Below, in pieces: positions 19,430 to 27,827 of a stretch of 64,000 bases of DNA. This DNA comes from Rhizobiales bacterium 2SD (GTDB lineage: Bacteria; Pseudomonadota; Alphaproteobacteria; Rhizobiales; Beijerinckiaceae), in contig SCMY01000007.1 in the NCBI GenBank assembly GCA_005502805.1, forward strand, positions 1 through 64,000, given 5' to 3'. The notes beneath the pieces were generated by a model that worked only from the letters and a program-made list of their open reading frames with translations, did no database searches and was not told where the DNA came from. Position numbers and translations under genes: made by a program. Every line of letters begins with the position of its first letter. The first letter of the stretch is position 1.

Positions 19430-19506
19430 CCACCTTCCCGCATTGTCCCCGTCATGAGCGCCTGATACCAGCCTCGCGCCACCCCGGCACATCGCGGAGA
19501 TCGATC

Positions 19507-20256
19507 TTGACCTATTGCGCCGGCATCCTTGTCCAGGACGGGCTCGTGATGATCGCCGACACCCGCACCAATGCCGGGCTCGACGACATCTCGACCTTCC
19601 GCAAGCTGCATGTCTTCTCCTGGCCGGGCGAGCGGACCATGGCGCTCGCCACCGCCGGCAACCTCTCCGTCACGCAGTCGGTCGTCAGCCTGCTGCACGA
19701 GGGCATCCCCAATCCGGAAACCGGCGAACCGGAGACGCTGCAGAACGTGCCCTCGATGTTCCGCGCCGCCCAGCTCGTCGGCCGCGCCGTGCGCATCGTG
19801 CGCGAGAGCGATGGCGAGGCCTTGCGCGATGCCGGCATCAAATACGACATGTCGTTCCTGTTCGGTGGCCAGATCCAGGGGCGGTCGATGCGGCTGTTCA
19901 TGGTCTATTCGGCCGGCAACTTCATCGAATGCGGCATGGACGCGCCCTTCCTGCAGATCGGCGAGCACAAATACGGCAAGCCGATCCTCGACCGCGCCGT
20001 CACTTTCAAGACGCATCTCTACGACGCGCTCAAGGTCGGGCTGATCTCGATGGATTCGACCATGCGCTCCAATCTCGGCGTCGGCTTGCCGATCGACATC
20101 ATCGTGCTCAGGCGCGACGCCGCAGGTCCCGAGCTCAACCGCCGGATCGAGGCGGGCGAGCCCTATTTCCACGACCTGCGCGAGCGCTGGTCGGCGGCGC
20201 TTCGTGCTGCCCATATGGCGATCCCACGCCCGCCCTACGAGCCGACCGAGAGCTAG
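19507..20256 (+). CDS. Anbu (bacterial proteasome-type) peptidase
   Basis: A 249-residue Ntn-hydrolase of the Anbu/BPH family, related to HslV and proteasome beta subunits. The sequence starts MTYCAGILVQDGLVMIADTR: removal of Met exposes Thr as nucleophile, and Asp18 and Lys33 (TFRKLHVF) are at the supporting positions. C-terminal family marks include SNLGVGLPIDIIVL. The start codon is TTG, fixed by the required Met-Thr-Tyr and by GCGGAGA just upstream (19494-19500). Known Anbu proteins form helical or ring assemblies and their substrates are unresolved. It is the last gene of the four-gene cluster and converges on a DMT exporter. Confidence 0.95.
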   Translation: MTYCAGILVQDGLVMIADTRTNAGLDDISTFRKLHVFSWPGERTMALATAGNLSVTQSVVSLLHEGIPNPETGEPETLQNVPSMFRAAQLVGRAVRIVRESDGEALRDAGIKYDMSFLFGGQIQGRSMRLFMVYSAGNFIECGMDAPFLQIGEHKYGKPILDRAVTFKTHLYDALKVGLISMDSTMRSNLGVGLPIDIIVLRRDAAGPELNRRIEAGEPYFHDLRERWSAALRAAHMAIPRPPYEPTES

Positions 20257-20269
20257 CCGGCTTCCACGG

Positions 20270-21193
20270 TCACTTGCCGCCGCTGCGCCGATATTCCGCG
20301 ATCAGTATGCCCATGATCACGAGCAGCAGGGCAACGGCGTGGTAGGTGGCGAAGGTCTCGCCCAGAACCAGGATCGCGAGGCCGGAGCCGAACACCGGCA
20401 CCAGATTGGCGAACATGCCGGCTCGCCCCGAACCGATGATCTCGACGGCGCGGATGAAGAAGATCTGCGCCAGCAGCGACGGGAACACCGCGACATAGGC
20501 CAGCACCAGCCAGCCCTTCAGCGTCGGCGGGACGAACTGCCCCGAGGCCATCTCGGCTCCGAGCAGGACGAACGACGAGATGGCCGCCACCGGAGTGATC
20601 GCGGCGAAGAAGACCATGCTCGGCACCGGCGGCCGCTTGCGCAACAGCAAGGAGTAGCTCGCATAGAGAGCGGACGCGATCAGGATGAGAAGGTCCCCGC
20701 TGTTCAAAGCCAGCGCCGCGAGCGTCCCAAGCTCGCCTTTCGTCGCCACGACCGCGACTCCGATGAACGAAACGATCATCCCGCACCATTGGAGCGGCCG
20801 CACCGATTGACCGAAGGCCAGGAGAGCGCCGACCAGGATCATCGCCGGCATCACCCCGGTGATGATGTTGATGTTGAGCGCCGTGGTCGAGTGCGCGGCC
20901 CAATAATACAGGGCATTATAGGCGGTGAAGCCAATGATCCCCATCGCGAGAAGATAGGGCCTGTGCGGCCTCAGGGCCGGCCAGTGCACCCGCAATTGAT
21001 TGTGGCAAAGGGCGAACATCACGGCGCCGACGACGATCCAGCGCAGCGATGTCAGTGCGATCGGTGAGATTTCGCCCACTGCCAATCTCCCCGCGACCGA
21101 GTTTCCACCCCAGAACAGCATGGTCAGGACGAGAAGGAGGTAGGGATTCGAGAGGAGCGAGCTCTTACCCTTGATCTGGGCGGCTTGGGTCAC
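20270..21193 (-). CDS. EamA/DMT superfamily transporter
   Basis: A 307-residue inner-membrane protein with about ten helices in two EamA repeats: LLLVLTMLFWGGNSVAGRL opens the first, LILIASALYASYSLLLRKR the second. The motif RAVEIIGSGRAGMFANLVPV near residue 245 is typical of metabolite exporters in this group. The GTG at 21193 is chosen because AAGGA lies 8 bases upstream of it; a TTG 27 bases earlier is the alternative. Rrf2 lies upstream on the same strand with a gap of about 120 bases, so it may control this transporter. Confidence 0.88.
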   Translation of the reverse strand: MTQAAQIKGKSSLLSNPYLLLVLTMLFWGGNSVAGRLAVGEISPIALTSLRWIVVGAVMFALCHNQLRVHWPALRPHRPYLLAMGIIGFTAYNALYYWAAHSTTALNINIITGVMPAMILVGALLAFGQSVRPLQWCGMIVSFIGVAVVATKGELGTLAALALNSGDLLILIASALYASYSLLLRKRPPVPSMVFFAAITPVAAISSFVLLGAEMASGQFVPPTLKGWLVLAYVAVFPSLLAQIFFIRAVEIIGSGRAGMFANLVPVFGSGLAILVLGETFATYHAVALLLVIMGILIAEYRRSGGK

Positions 21194-21313
21194 GGCGAAT
21201 TCCTTTAGGCTTTGGAGCAACGCGTGCGAGTTCGCTGCCGCGCGCCGGCAACAGACTTGATGAATTGCAGGATCGATCGGAGGTGGCGGGGCGCTGGCTA
21301 AGGCGGCTGCGCG

Positions 21314-21814
21314 TCACGAGGCGCTCTTCCGCTCGTTGCGGGCAAGCCATTCCCCGGTTCGGGAGATGACGCGCGGATCCGCCGAGATCGCAACGCCGGC
21401 GGCGAGCGAGGCCAGGGTGTGCTCGGCCAGCGCCAGCCGCCAGGCTGCCTCGGCGCTCAGCATGGCCCTGTTGATGCCGCAGGGGCCGCGATAGGCGCAG
21501 GCTTCGACCGCTGTGGGACCGCGCTGGCGGATTTCGGTGCAGCGAAACACCGGCTGTTTGCCATCGATAGCCTCGACGATGTCGAGCAAGGTGATCTCGG
21601 CCGCGTCGCGTGCGAGCCGGTAGCCGCCACGCGGCCCCGGGACCGATTCAAGGATGCCAGCCGTGACGAGCGCTTTGAGATGCTTCAGCAGATAGGTTTC
21701 GGAAACGCCATGATACTCGGCGAGCGCCTTGCCCGGGATCGTGGACCGCCCTGCCAGGCCGGCGACGATGATCGCGCAATGTGCCGCCCACTCCACGCCC
21801 TCGCCCAGCTTCAT
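21314..21814 (-). CDS. Rrf2 family transcriptional regulator, probably Fe-S
   Basis: A 166-residue Rrf2 protein. The N-terminal winged helix has IPGKALAEYHGVSETYLLKHLKAL and the wing PGPRGGYRLAR. Three cysteines in the linker (C92, C106, C112) match the placement used by IscR, NsrR and RirA to hold a [2Fe-2S] or [4Fe-4S] cluster, so sensing of iron, oxidants or NO is likely. A perfect inverted repeat lies 25 bases before its start codon, suggesting autoregulation. The DMT exporter downstream on the same strand is the probable co-regulated target. It could also be described as an IscR/NsrR-like protein; the exact subfamily is not clear. Confidence 0.92.
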   Translation of the reverse strand: MKLGEGVEWAAHCAIIVAGLAGRSTIPGKALAEYHGVSETYLLKHLKALVTAGILESVPGPRGGYRLARDAAEITLLDIVEAIDGKQPVFRCTEIRQRGPTAVEACAYRGPCGINRAMLSAEAAWRLALAEHTLASLAAGVAISADPRVISRTGEWLARNERKSAS

Positions 21815-21838
21815 CGATCAGCCTCCTGCCTCCTCATA

Positions 21839-21865
21839 ATCATGGATGATTTATATCCATGATTC
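21839..21865. promoter_or_regulatory. Perfect inverted repeat, probable Rrf2 operator
   Basis: Arms AATCATGGAT (21839-21848) and ATCCATGATT (21856-21865) are exact reverse complements separated by 7 AT-rich bases. It is located 25 bases upstream of the Rrf2 start codon, where an autoregulatory site would overlap the promoter. That it is bound by the Rrf2 protein is inference. Confidence 0.75.
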
Positions 21866-22138
21866 AAGATGCCTCTCTGCGGCGCCCGAATTTGGGCTGA
21901 GACGCTGCAATGTGTGAGCTCGATTGCCGCATCGAAGCCGGCGAGCGCCAAGTCATGATCTGCGCGAGCGCCGGCCGGCCGAATCCGCACGGGGCCCCTA
22001 TGGCGTTCCAGCGCCTGCCATGACCGGTGAGACGGGCGGAATATCTGCAGCTTCATTGATTTCTCGACGGTTCTGGAAACCGGATGGCAAGATTCCTCTG
22101 TCAGGGTCGCTCGTCAGCGCCGCCACAGGTCAGGGCCT
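21866..22138. other. Intergenic region between Rrf2 operator and GGDEF-EAL gene
   Basis: About 270 bases with no supportable gene. Together with the operator it separates the divergent Rrf2 and GGDEF-EAL genes, so it must include the rightward promoter. I see no further strong repeats. Confidence 0.4.
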
Positions 22139-24346
22139 TTGCCGTCTCTCGTTAAGATCACGAACAGTGAATCCTCGGCGCGCACGCTGACTCGGACCCT
22201 GCCGATGCTGGCGATCGCGTTCACGCTCGTGCTCGCGGCCATTCTCGGCGTCATGACCGCCATGGTCAGGGACGCCAACCAGCTCGAAGCCGAACGGCAG
22301 CGTGATCGCGTCGAGGCGGCTCTTGCGACCCAGGTTCACCTGCGCCGCTTGCGCTTCGAGAACCTGCAAGCGGCCGGCGTGCTGACCCCCGTCCTCAACA
22401 GCGTCCTGCCGAGCACCACGCTGCAATGGGCCTTCGCCCAATTGGCCAACCGCTTCCTCGATTTCGATGGCACCTATCTGGTCACGGCCTCTGGCCAGGT
22501 TCTGGCGGGGGTGGAGCAGCGCCAGACCGGAATGCAGGCGGATTATGACGCGCTTCTCAAGCTCAGGCCCGATCTCCCCGGCGGCTCGGCCTCGAACAAG
22601 CTGCCGGGTATCGGCAGCGGCCCGGTCAGGGCCGTGCTGGTCCGTGAGGGAACCGAGACGTTCGGCATCATTGCCGTCGATCTGCGCCGCCCTGAGCTGA
22701 TCGCCGATCCTCAGCCCGGCTCCGAAGCTGCCGCCTTCATCGTCGGCTACCGCAAGGTCGTCCAGGCCCAGCTCGATGAGCTGGGCTTACGTTATCGCGT
22801 GCCCCGCCTGGAGATCGTGACCCAGCGGCCAGCGGACCCGCTGTTGCGGCGTGACATCCCTTCGCCGAATGGTTCGGTCAACGCCTGGTTGAGCTGGACG
22901 CCGGAGCGCCCCGGCGACGCCATGCTCCATCAGTTCGCCTGGGCGCTGGGAGCAGTCACCGCGCTGTTCATCAGCCTCTTCGCCTATGTCTTTCATCGGC
23001 TGCGCAACGCCGCCCAGCAGATCGCCTCACGCGAGAAGCAGATTCATCGGCTCGCCGGTCAGGACGAGCTTTCCGGCCTGCCCAATCGCCGAACCTTCGA
23101 CCTCAGGCTCGATCAGGAGCTTGCGCAACTCGGCCGGACCAAGAGCGGGCTCGCCGTGCTGCTGCTCGACCTCGACCGTTTCAAGGCAGTGAACGACACC
23201 TATGGTCACAATGCCGGCGACGAACTGATCCGTCAGGTCGCCAGCCGCCTGACCACGATCCTGCGCCTCGGCGATACGGTCGCCAGGCTCGGTGGTGACG
23301 AGTTCGGCATCATCCAGACGCATATGGCCGTGCCGAATGCCAGCGCCGCCCTCGGCCAGCGCATTCTCGACGCGCTGACCGCTCCCTTCGAGATCGGTGG
23401 CGTCGCGGTCACCATCGGCTGCTCGATCGGCATCGCTCACGCGCCGCAGGACGGCGCCGATCGCAGTACGCTGCTACGCCTCGCCGACACCGCGCTCTAC
23501 CAGGCCAAGAACGAGGGCCGGAACCGCTATTCCTTCTTCGAGCCGCAGATGAACCGGGCGCTTCAGCTCAAGCGCATGGTCGAGGAGGATCTGCGCAACG
23601 CCATCGCCCGCGATCAATTGCTGCTGCACTTCCAGCCCCAGGTTTCGATCGACGGAAGCACTATCGTCGGCGTCGAGGCCCTGGTTCGCTGGCCGCATCC
23701 CGAGCACGGCATGATCCCGCCATCCGAGTTCATCGGCATCGCCGAGGAGCGCGGGCTGATCGTGCCGTTGAGCGAATGGGTGCTTCGCCGCGCCTGCGAG
23801 CAGGCCCGGCAGTGGCCGGGCATCAAGCTCGCTGTCAACGTCTCGCCGATCCAGTTCCGTCACAAGGACTTCGTCGCGAGCGTGATCCGTGTCCTCGAGG
23901 AGACCGGCTTTGATCCCGAACGGCTCGAACTGGAGCTAACTGAGGGGGTCGTGGTCGAGGATGCCGATGCGGCCGAGGCCGCGATGATGGATCTGCGCGC
24001 CCATGGCGTCAGCCTGGCGCTCGACGATTTCGGCACCGGCTATTCGAGCCTGATCTATCTGCGCCGCTTCGCCTTCGACAAGATCAAGATCGACCGCTCC
24101 TTCCTCGAATACATGGAAGCGACCGGCGAGTCGGCGATCCTCGTCCACTCGGTCGTGCATCTGGGCCGGGCGCTCGGCCTGCGCGTCTGCGCCGAGGGCG
24201 TCGAGACGGCCGAGCAGCACCGTTTCCTGCAGGCGATCGGTTGCCACGAACTGCAAGGCTTCCTGTTCTCGAAGGGCGTGCCGCCCGAGGAGATCGACCG
24301 GTTGCTGACGCTGGACCGGCCGTTCGAACAGGCCCTCGCCGCCTGA
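22139..24346 (+). CDS. Membrane GGDEF-EAL cyclic-di-GMP protein
   Basis: A 735-residue inner-membrane sensor enzyme. Two hydrophobic segments (about 22-44 and 268-293) flank a periplasmic region of roughly 225 residues resembling CHASE4-type sensors. The diguanylate cyclase domain has an intact GGDEF (385-389) and an intact product-inhibition I-site RLGD (376-379). The phosphodiesterase domain has EAL (513-515), the metal-site DDFGTGYSS (629-637) and ELTEGVV. Both catalytic domains therefore look active, so the protein could make or break c-di-GMP depending on signal. The start is TTG with a weak ribosome-binding site; an ATG at 22205, just before the first helix, is an alternative. Confidence 0.93.
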   Translation: MPSLVKITNSESSARTLTRTLPMLAIAFTLVLAAILGVMTAMVRDANQLEAERQRDRVEAALATQVHLRRLRFENLQAAGVLTPVLNSVLPSTTLQWAFAQLANRFLDFDGTYLVTASGQVLAGVEQRQTGMQADYDALLKLRPDLPGGSASNKLPGIGSGPVRAVLVREGTETFGIIAVDLRRPELIADPQPGSEAAAFIVGYRKVVQAQLDELGLRYRVPRLEIVTQRPADPLLRRDIPSPNGSVNAWLSWTPERPGDAMLHQFAWALGAVTALFISLFAYVFHRLRNAAQQIASREKQIHRLAGQDELSGLPNRRTFDLRLDQELAQLGRTKSGLAVLLLDLDRFKAVNDTYGHNAGDELIRQVASRLTTILRLGDTVARLGGDEFGIIQTHMAVPNASAALGQRILDALTAPFEIGGVAVTIGCSIGIAHAPQDGADRSTLLRLADTALYQAKNEGRNRYSFFEPQMNRALQLKRMVEEDLRNAIARDQLLLHFQPQVSIDGSTIVGVEALVRWPHPEHGMIPPSEFIGIAEERGLIVPLSEWVLRRACEQARQWPGIKLAVNVSPIQFRHKDFVASVIRVLEETGFDPERLELELTEGVVVEDADAAEAAMMDLRAHGVSLALDDFGTGYSSLIYLRRFAFDKIKIDRSFLEYMEATGESAILVHSVVHLGRALGLRVCAEGVETAEQHRFLQAIGCHELQGFLFSKGVPPEEIDRLLTLDRPFEQALAA

Positions 24347-24355
24347 GCGGGAACC

Positions 24356-24952
24356 TTAGAAGAAGCTCGCCAGCCAGCTCACCAGCGCATAGGCGAAACC
24401 CGCCGACAGAGCGAGACCGGCGATTCCGACCACAGCGCCGGCAATGATCAGCACGCCGTCGCGCTCGACCAGGCCGAGCCCGACCAGGCAGACCGCGAGC
24501 CCGAGCGGGATCTGGCCGATGAATGGCGCCGCGACGATCAGCCCAAGCGCCAGGATCAGCAGCACCGCGCCGAGCACCGGCAGCGCGAAGGGCCCACCAA
24601 GCATGGTCAGTCGCGGCTTCGAGAAGCGTTCCAGCCTGATCAGCGGCGGTAAAGCGCGCTGGACGGCGCGTGAGAGGTCAGCCTGGGCGAGGCTGCGATT
24701 GAGCAGTCGCTGCGGCAGCCAGGGCGTGGCCCTGGCCATCAGCATCTGAGCGGCGATGAAGGCGAGCACCAGACCGCAGACCAGCGGGATCGGTGGCGGC
24801 ATCGGCAGGCAATTCGGTAGCCCGAGCAGCACGACAAGCAGCGCATAGGCCCTGTCGCGCAGCGCCGCGACGATATCGCGGACGGCGACGCGCGGGCCCG
24901 GCAAATGCGCGAGCGCGATCAGCAATCCGGAGGTGCGCAAGGGAGAGGACAA
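24356..24952 (-). CDS. exoD: ExoD family protein
   Basis: A 198-residue inner-membrane protein of the ExoD family. It has three to four hydrophobic segments, with LLVVLLGLPNCLPMPPPIP as the most typical stretch and LNRSLAQADLSRAVQRALPPL before the second half. In Sinorhizobium meliloti, exoD mutants are altered in exopolysaccharide production and alkali sensitivity; the biochemical role is not known. It converges on the GGDEF-EAL gene with a 9-base gap, so exopolysaccharide and c-di-GMP genes are adjacent, but no exo cluster is visible. Confidence 0.85.
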   Translation of the reverse strand: MSSPLRTSGLLIALAHLPGPRVAVRDIVAALRDRAYALLVVLLGLPNCLPMPPPIPLVCGLVLAFIAAQMLMARATPWLPQRLLNRSLAQADLSRAVQRALPPLIRLERFSKPRLTMLGGPFALPVLGAVLLILALGLIVAAPFIGQIPLGLAVCLVGLGLVERDGVLIIAGAVVGIAGLALSAGFAYALVSWLASFF

Positions 24953-25032
24953 GCAGGCTCGCCAGGCGATGAGCGGGCCTGCGGCCTAGCATGCCCGGCA
25001 GCGGCGCAACAACCCTGCATGGTGCATAGCGG

Positions 25033-25302
25033 TCAGTGCAGCGTCAGCACGCCGTTCACATTGACGATCTCGGCCGGACGGATAAGCCGCGCATGCGCCA
25101 CGGTGATCGAATGCAGCGGACCTTCGAGCTCCCGGCGCCAGAAATCGAGAAACTTGTGCAGCTCGGGGAAACGCGGCGCCAGATCGTATTCCTGCCAGAC
25201 ATAGGTCTGCAGGAAGTCGGGATGATCGGGCATTCGGTAGAGGATCCTGGCGGTCGTCAGACCGTAGCCTGCCAGCTGGCGAAGGAAATCCTGTGAGACC
25301 AT
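25033..25302 (-). CDS. usg: Usg family protein
   Basis: An 89-residue protein of the Usg family, small conserved proteins found almost only in alphaproteobacteria. It reads MVSQDFLRQLAGYGLTTARILYRMPDHPDFLQ at the start and ends with the conserved VNGVLTLH. No function is established. It is free-standing here: ExoD lies downstream on the same strand after about 80 bases, and the divergent BcsS-like gene starts 154 bases away. Confidence 0.88.
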   Translation of the reverse strand: MVSQDFLRQLAGYGLTTARILYRMPDHPDFLQTYVWQEYDLAPRFPELHKFLDFWRRELEGPLHSITVAHARLIRPAEIVNVNGVLTLH

Positions 25303-25404
25303 GACCGATACGCTCCTTTACCCAAGAAGACGATGAGCCAACTGCTTTCAGGCTGCGCCGCGATGGTTAACAAACGCTTGCAGGTTTTTTTCTAACTGCC
25401 ACAC

Positions 25405-25442
25405 TCATGCCGTGCATGAAGACCGTCCGAGTATAAGGACGG
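25405..25442. promoter_or_regulatory. Two adjacent inverted repeats before the BcsS-like gene
   Basis: TCATGC (25405-25410) and GCATGA (25414-25419) form a 15-base palindrome with a 3-base centre. CCGTCC (25423-25428) and GGACGG (25437-25442) form a second symmetry with an 8-base centre. Both lie within 50 bases of the GTG start at 25456. They may be operators or a 5' leader hairpin; the evidence is symmetry only. Confidence 0.4.
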
Positions 25443-25455
25443 AAGGGGCGTTGGC

Positions 25456-26199
25456 GTGGCGTGGGGGGTCGCGAAACGTACGGGCATGCTCGCGCGCGCC
25501 GTCGCCGCGACGGTCGCGCTCGTCCCCGCGTCACCATGCGCGGACCCCGCGCTGCACGAGCGCAGCCCGCTCTCGCTGGCGATTTTCGGCTCGCTCGAAG
25601 CCGATGCGGCCAAGACCTACGGCGCCATCGGGCTCAAATGGGCGTTCGGCAGTAGCGGCGGCCTCGACGCCAGCGGCTTTCGCCTCGGGTTGAAGTGGGG
25701 CGAGAGTGTCGAACCGGCTCAGCGCAAACCAACGGAGGGACGCCTCTACAAGACCGAGTTCCATGCTCAACTCGGCTATGAATGGCGGATCGGCGACACG
25801 TTCGTCTCTCTCTCGGCTGGTCCGGAGGTCGAGGCCCGCTACAGCGAGACCCGCCGCGACCGCAGCTTCGAGCAGCGTGGCGCGCTGCGCCTGCAGACCG
25901 ATCTCTGGTCGAAGCCGCACGAAAACTGGCTGCTACAGGCCAATGCCTACGCGGTCCTTGCCGATCGCGGCCGCTATTGGGGGCGTTTGGCCGGAGGCTG
26001 GCAGCTGTTCGACGAGCTCTATCTCGGACCGGAGCTCGAGGGTTATCGCGAGCGTGGCTATCACAAGCTGCGGCTCGGCCTGCATCTCACCGGCCTGCAT
26101 CTGTTCGGCCTGGACTGGCGCATCGCCGGCGGCCTCCAGAAGACAAGCGCTGAAAAGGCCGGCGCCTATGTCACGCTCGGCCTGCACTGGAAGCGGTGA
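25456..26199 (+). CDS. BcsS-like outer-membrane barrel protein
   Basis: A 247-residue protein with an N-terminal hydrophobic signal-like segment (MLARAVAATVALVP) and alternating beta-strand patterns ending in AYVTLGLHWKR. Segments such as GAIGLKWAFG, YLGPELEGYRERGYHKLRLGLHLTG and DLWSKPHENWLLQ resemble the cellulose biosynthesis BcsS family, thought to sit in the outer membrane. No bcs genes are nearby, so a cellulose role is uncertain. The GTG at 25456 follows GGAAGGGG; an ATG at 25486 is the alternative. It converges on the mocA-like gene with a 4-base gap. Confidence 0.65.
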   Translation: MAWGVAKRTGMLARAVAATVALVPASPCADPALHERSPLSLAIFGSLEADAAKTYGAIGLKWAFGSSGGLDASGFRLGLKWGESVEPAQRKPTEGRLYKTEFHAQLGYEWRIGDTFVSLSAGPEVEARYSETRRDRSFEQRGALRLQTDLWSKPHENWLLQANAYAVLADRGRYWGRLAGGWQLFDELYLGPELEGYRERGYHKLRLGLHLTGLHLFGLDWRIAGGLQKTSAEKAGAYVTLGLHWKR

Positions 26200-26203
26200 C
26201 TCC

Positions 26204-27817
26204 TCAGCGCGGCCCCTGCCCCGTCAGAGCCCGCAACGCCTCGGGCGTGTCGATGTCGAGCGCGATGGCGGGATCGTCGAGAGCGATCTCCTCGACCGCG
26301 TCTCCCGCCGCATCGAGCAGACGGCGCGCACCTTGGTCGCCTTCGAGCTTGGCGACCTCCGGGAAGAGCTGTCGCGCCAGCAGCACCGGATTGCCGCGCT
26401 GGCCGAGCAGGGTCGGCGCCACGGCGAACGCATCGGGCCGGTCGGCGAAGGCCTGCGCCAGCCGGTCGATCACGCCGGCGGTGACGTTCGGCATGTCGCC
26501 AAGCGACACGACGACGCCAGGGATATCCGCAGGCAGCGCCGCGAGACCCGCCTTGAGCGAGCCGGCAAGCCCGTCGGCGAAGGCCGGGTTGTGCACGAAG
26601 GTGACGTCAAGCCCGGCGAGCGCGGCGCGAACCTCGTCCTGCTGGTGGCCGGTGACGACGATGACCGGCGCGGCGCGCGAGGCGATCTGCGCCTCGACGG
26701 CATGGCGCACCAGCGGCTTGCCGCGCACCTCCTGCAGCAGCTTGTTGCCGGCGCCCATCCGGGTCGAGCGCCCGGCCGCCAACACGATGCCGGCGATGGC
26801 TGCCGCTTCACCGTGCCCCGGCGCACGCGGCTGCGGCCGCGAGACGATTTCCATCAGCAGCCCGCCGACGCCCATCTTCTGGATCTCGGCGCGCGTCACC
26901 GGCACCTTGGCGAGGCTGCGCTGCAGGACCCAGTCGAAGCCGTTCTCCTTGGGTGAACGGGCGCAGCCGGGCGCGCCGATCACCGGCTTGCCGTCGAGCG
27001 TGCCGAGCATCAGCAGATTGCCTGGATCGACCGGCATGCCGAGATGCTCGACCGTGCCGCCAGCCTCGACCAGCGCCTTCGGCACGACGTCGCGCCGGTC
27101 GGTGATAGCCGAGGCGCCGAAGACGACGACGAGCTCGGCCGGCCCGGCGACCGCCTCACGGATCGCCTGCGCCAGCGGCGGACTGTCATGCGGCACGCGG
27201 GCATCGCGCTCGATCGCAGCGCTGGCGGGCCCGAGTCGCTCGCCCAAAGTCCGCAGCGTCTTGTCGACGACACTGGTCTTGAGGCCCGGCAGCAGCGTCG
27301 AGACGACCGCCACCGATTTCAGCCTGTACTCGGCGACCGAGATCGGCTTGTCGGCGCCGAGCCGTTCGAGCGCCTCGGCTACGCGCTTTTCCGGCACCGC
27401 ATAAGGGATGATCTTGACCGTGCCGACCATCTCGCCGGCGACGACCGGCTTCAGCGCCGGCAAGGTCGCGACCGTGATCGCCTCATCGATGGCGTTCAGC
27501 GCATCGATCACGCCGGCATCGATCTGCAGCACGCCCGGCGCCGCGGCGAACAGGTTGACCCGGCCCGTGAACGGCGCCTCCGTCACCACCGCCCGACCCG
27601 CCAGCGCCCGCGCCAGTTGCTCGGCAGCGGCGTTCTCGTCGATGTCGCCGGTTTCGAGCTGAACGGCGACGATCTCGCTCAGGCCAGCGGCGGCGAGCTT
27701 GCGCACATCCTCCTCGCCGATCGTCGCGCCCTTGCGCACGATCGCCTCTCCGGCCCGCACGGTATGGGCCGCAACGCAACCGGCGGCTTCAGCGATGGGA
27801 ACGGGACCGAACTTCAT
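26204..27817 (-). CDS. Two-domain molybdopterin-binding / MocA-like cytidylyltransferase
   Basis: A 537-residue fusion. The N-terminal ~330 residues are a MoeA/MogA-like molybdopterin-binding domain (VVFGASAITDRRDVVPKAL). The C-terminal ~200 residues are a nucleotidyltransferase with LAAGRSTRMGAGNKLL, the MocA signature, and VVSLGDMPNVTAGVID. MocA attaches CMP to molybdopterin, giving the MCD cofactor used by CODH and xanthine dehydrogenase family enzymes. It is the last gene of the leftward coxI-lysE-xdhC run, 10 bases after xdhC, which supports a maturation role for the CoxL-like enzyme. The ATG at 27817 is chosen since sequence upstream is the xdhC gene in another frame. Confidence 0.92.
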   Translation of the reverse strand: MKFGPVPIAEAAGCVAAHTVRAGEAIVRKGATIGEEDVRKLAAAGLSEIVAVQLETGDIDENAAAEQLARALAGRAVVTEAPFTGRVNLFAAAPGVLQIDAGVIDALNAIDEAITVATLPALKPVVAGEMVGTVKIIPYAVPEKRVAEALERLGADKPISVAEYRLKSVAVVSTLLPGLKTSVVDKTLRTLGERLGPASAAIERDARVPHDSPPLAQAIREAVAGPAELVVVFGASAITDRRDVVPKALVEAGGTVEHLGMPVDPGNLLMLGTLDGKPVIGAPGCARSPKENGFDWVLQRSLAKVPVTRAEIQKMGVGGLLMEIVSRPQPRAPGHGEAAAIAGIVLAAGRSTRMGAGNKLLQEVRGKPLVRHAVEAQIASRAAPVIVVTGHQQDEVRAALAGLDVTFVHNPAFADGLAGSLKAGLAALPADIPGVVVSLGDMPNVTAGVIDRLAQAFADRPDAFAVAPTLLGQRGNPVLLARQLFPEVAKLEGDQGARRLLDAAGDAVEEIALDDPAIALDIDTPEALRALTGQGPR

Positions 27818-27827
27818 CAGGCGTTTC

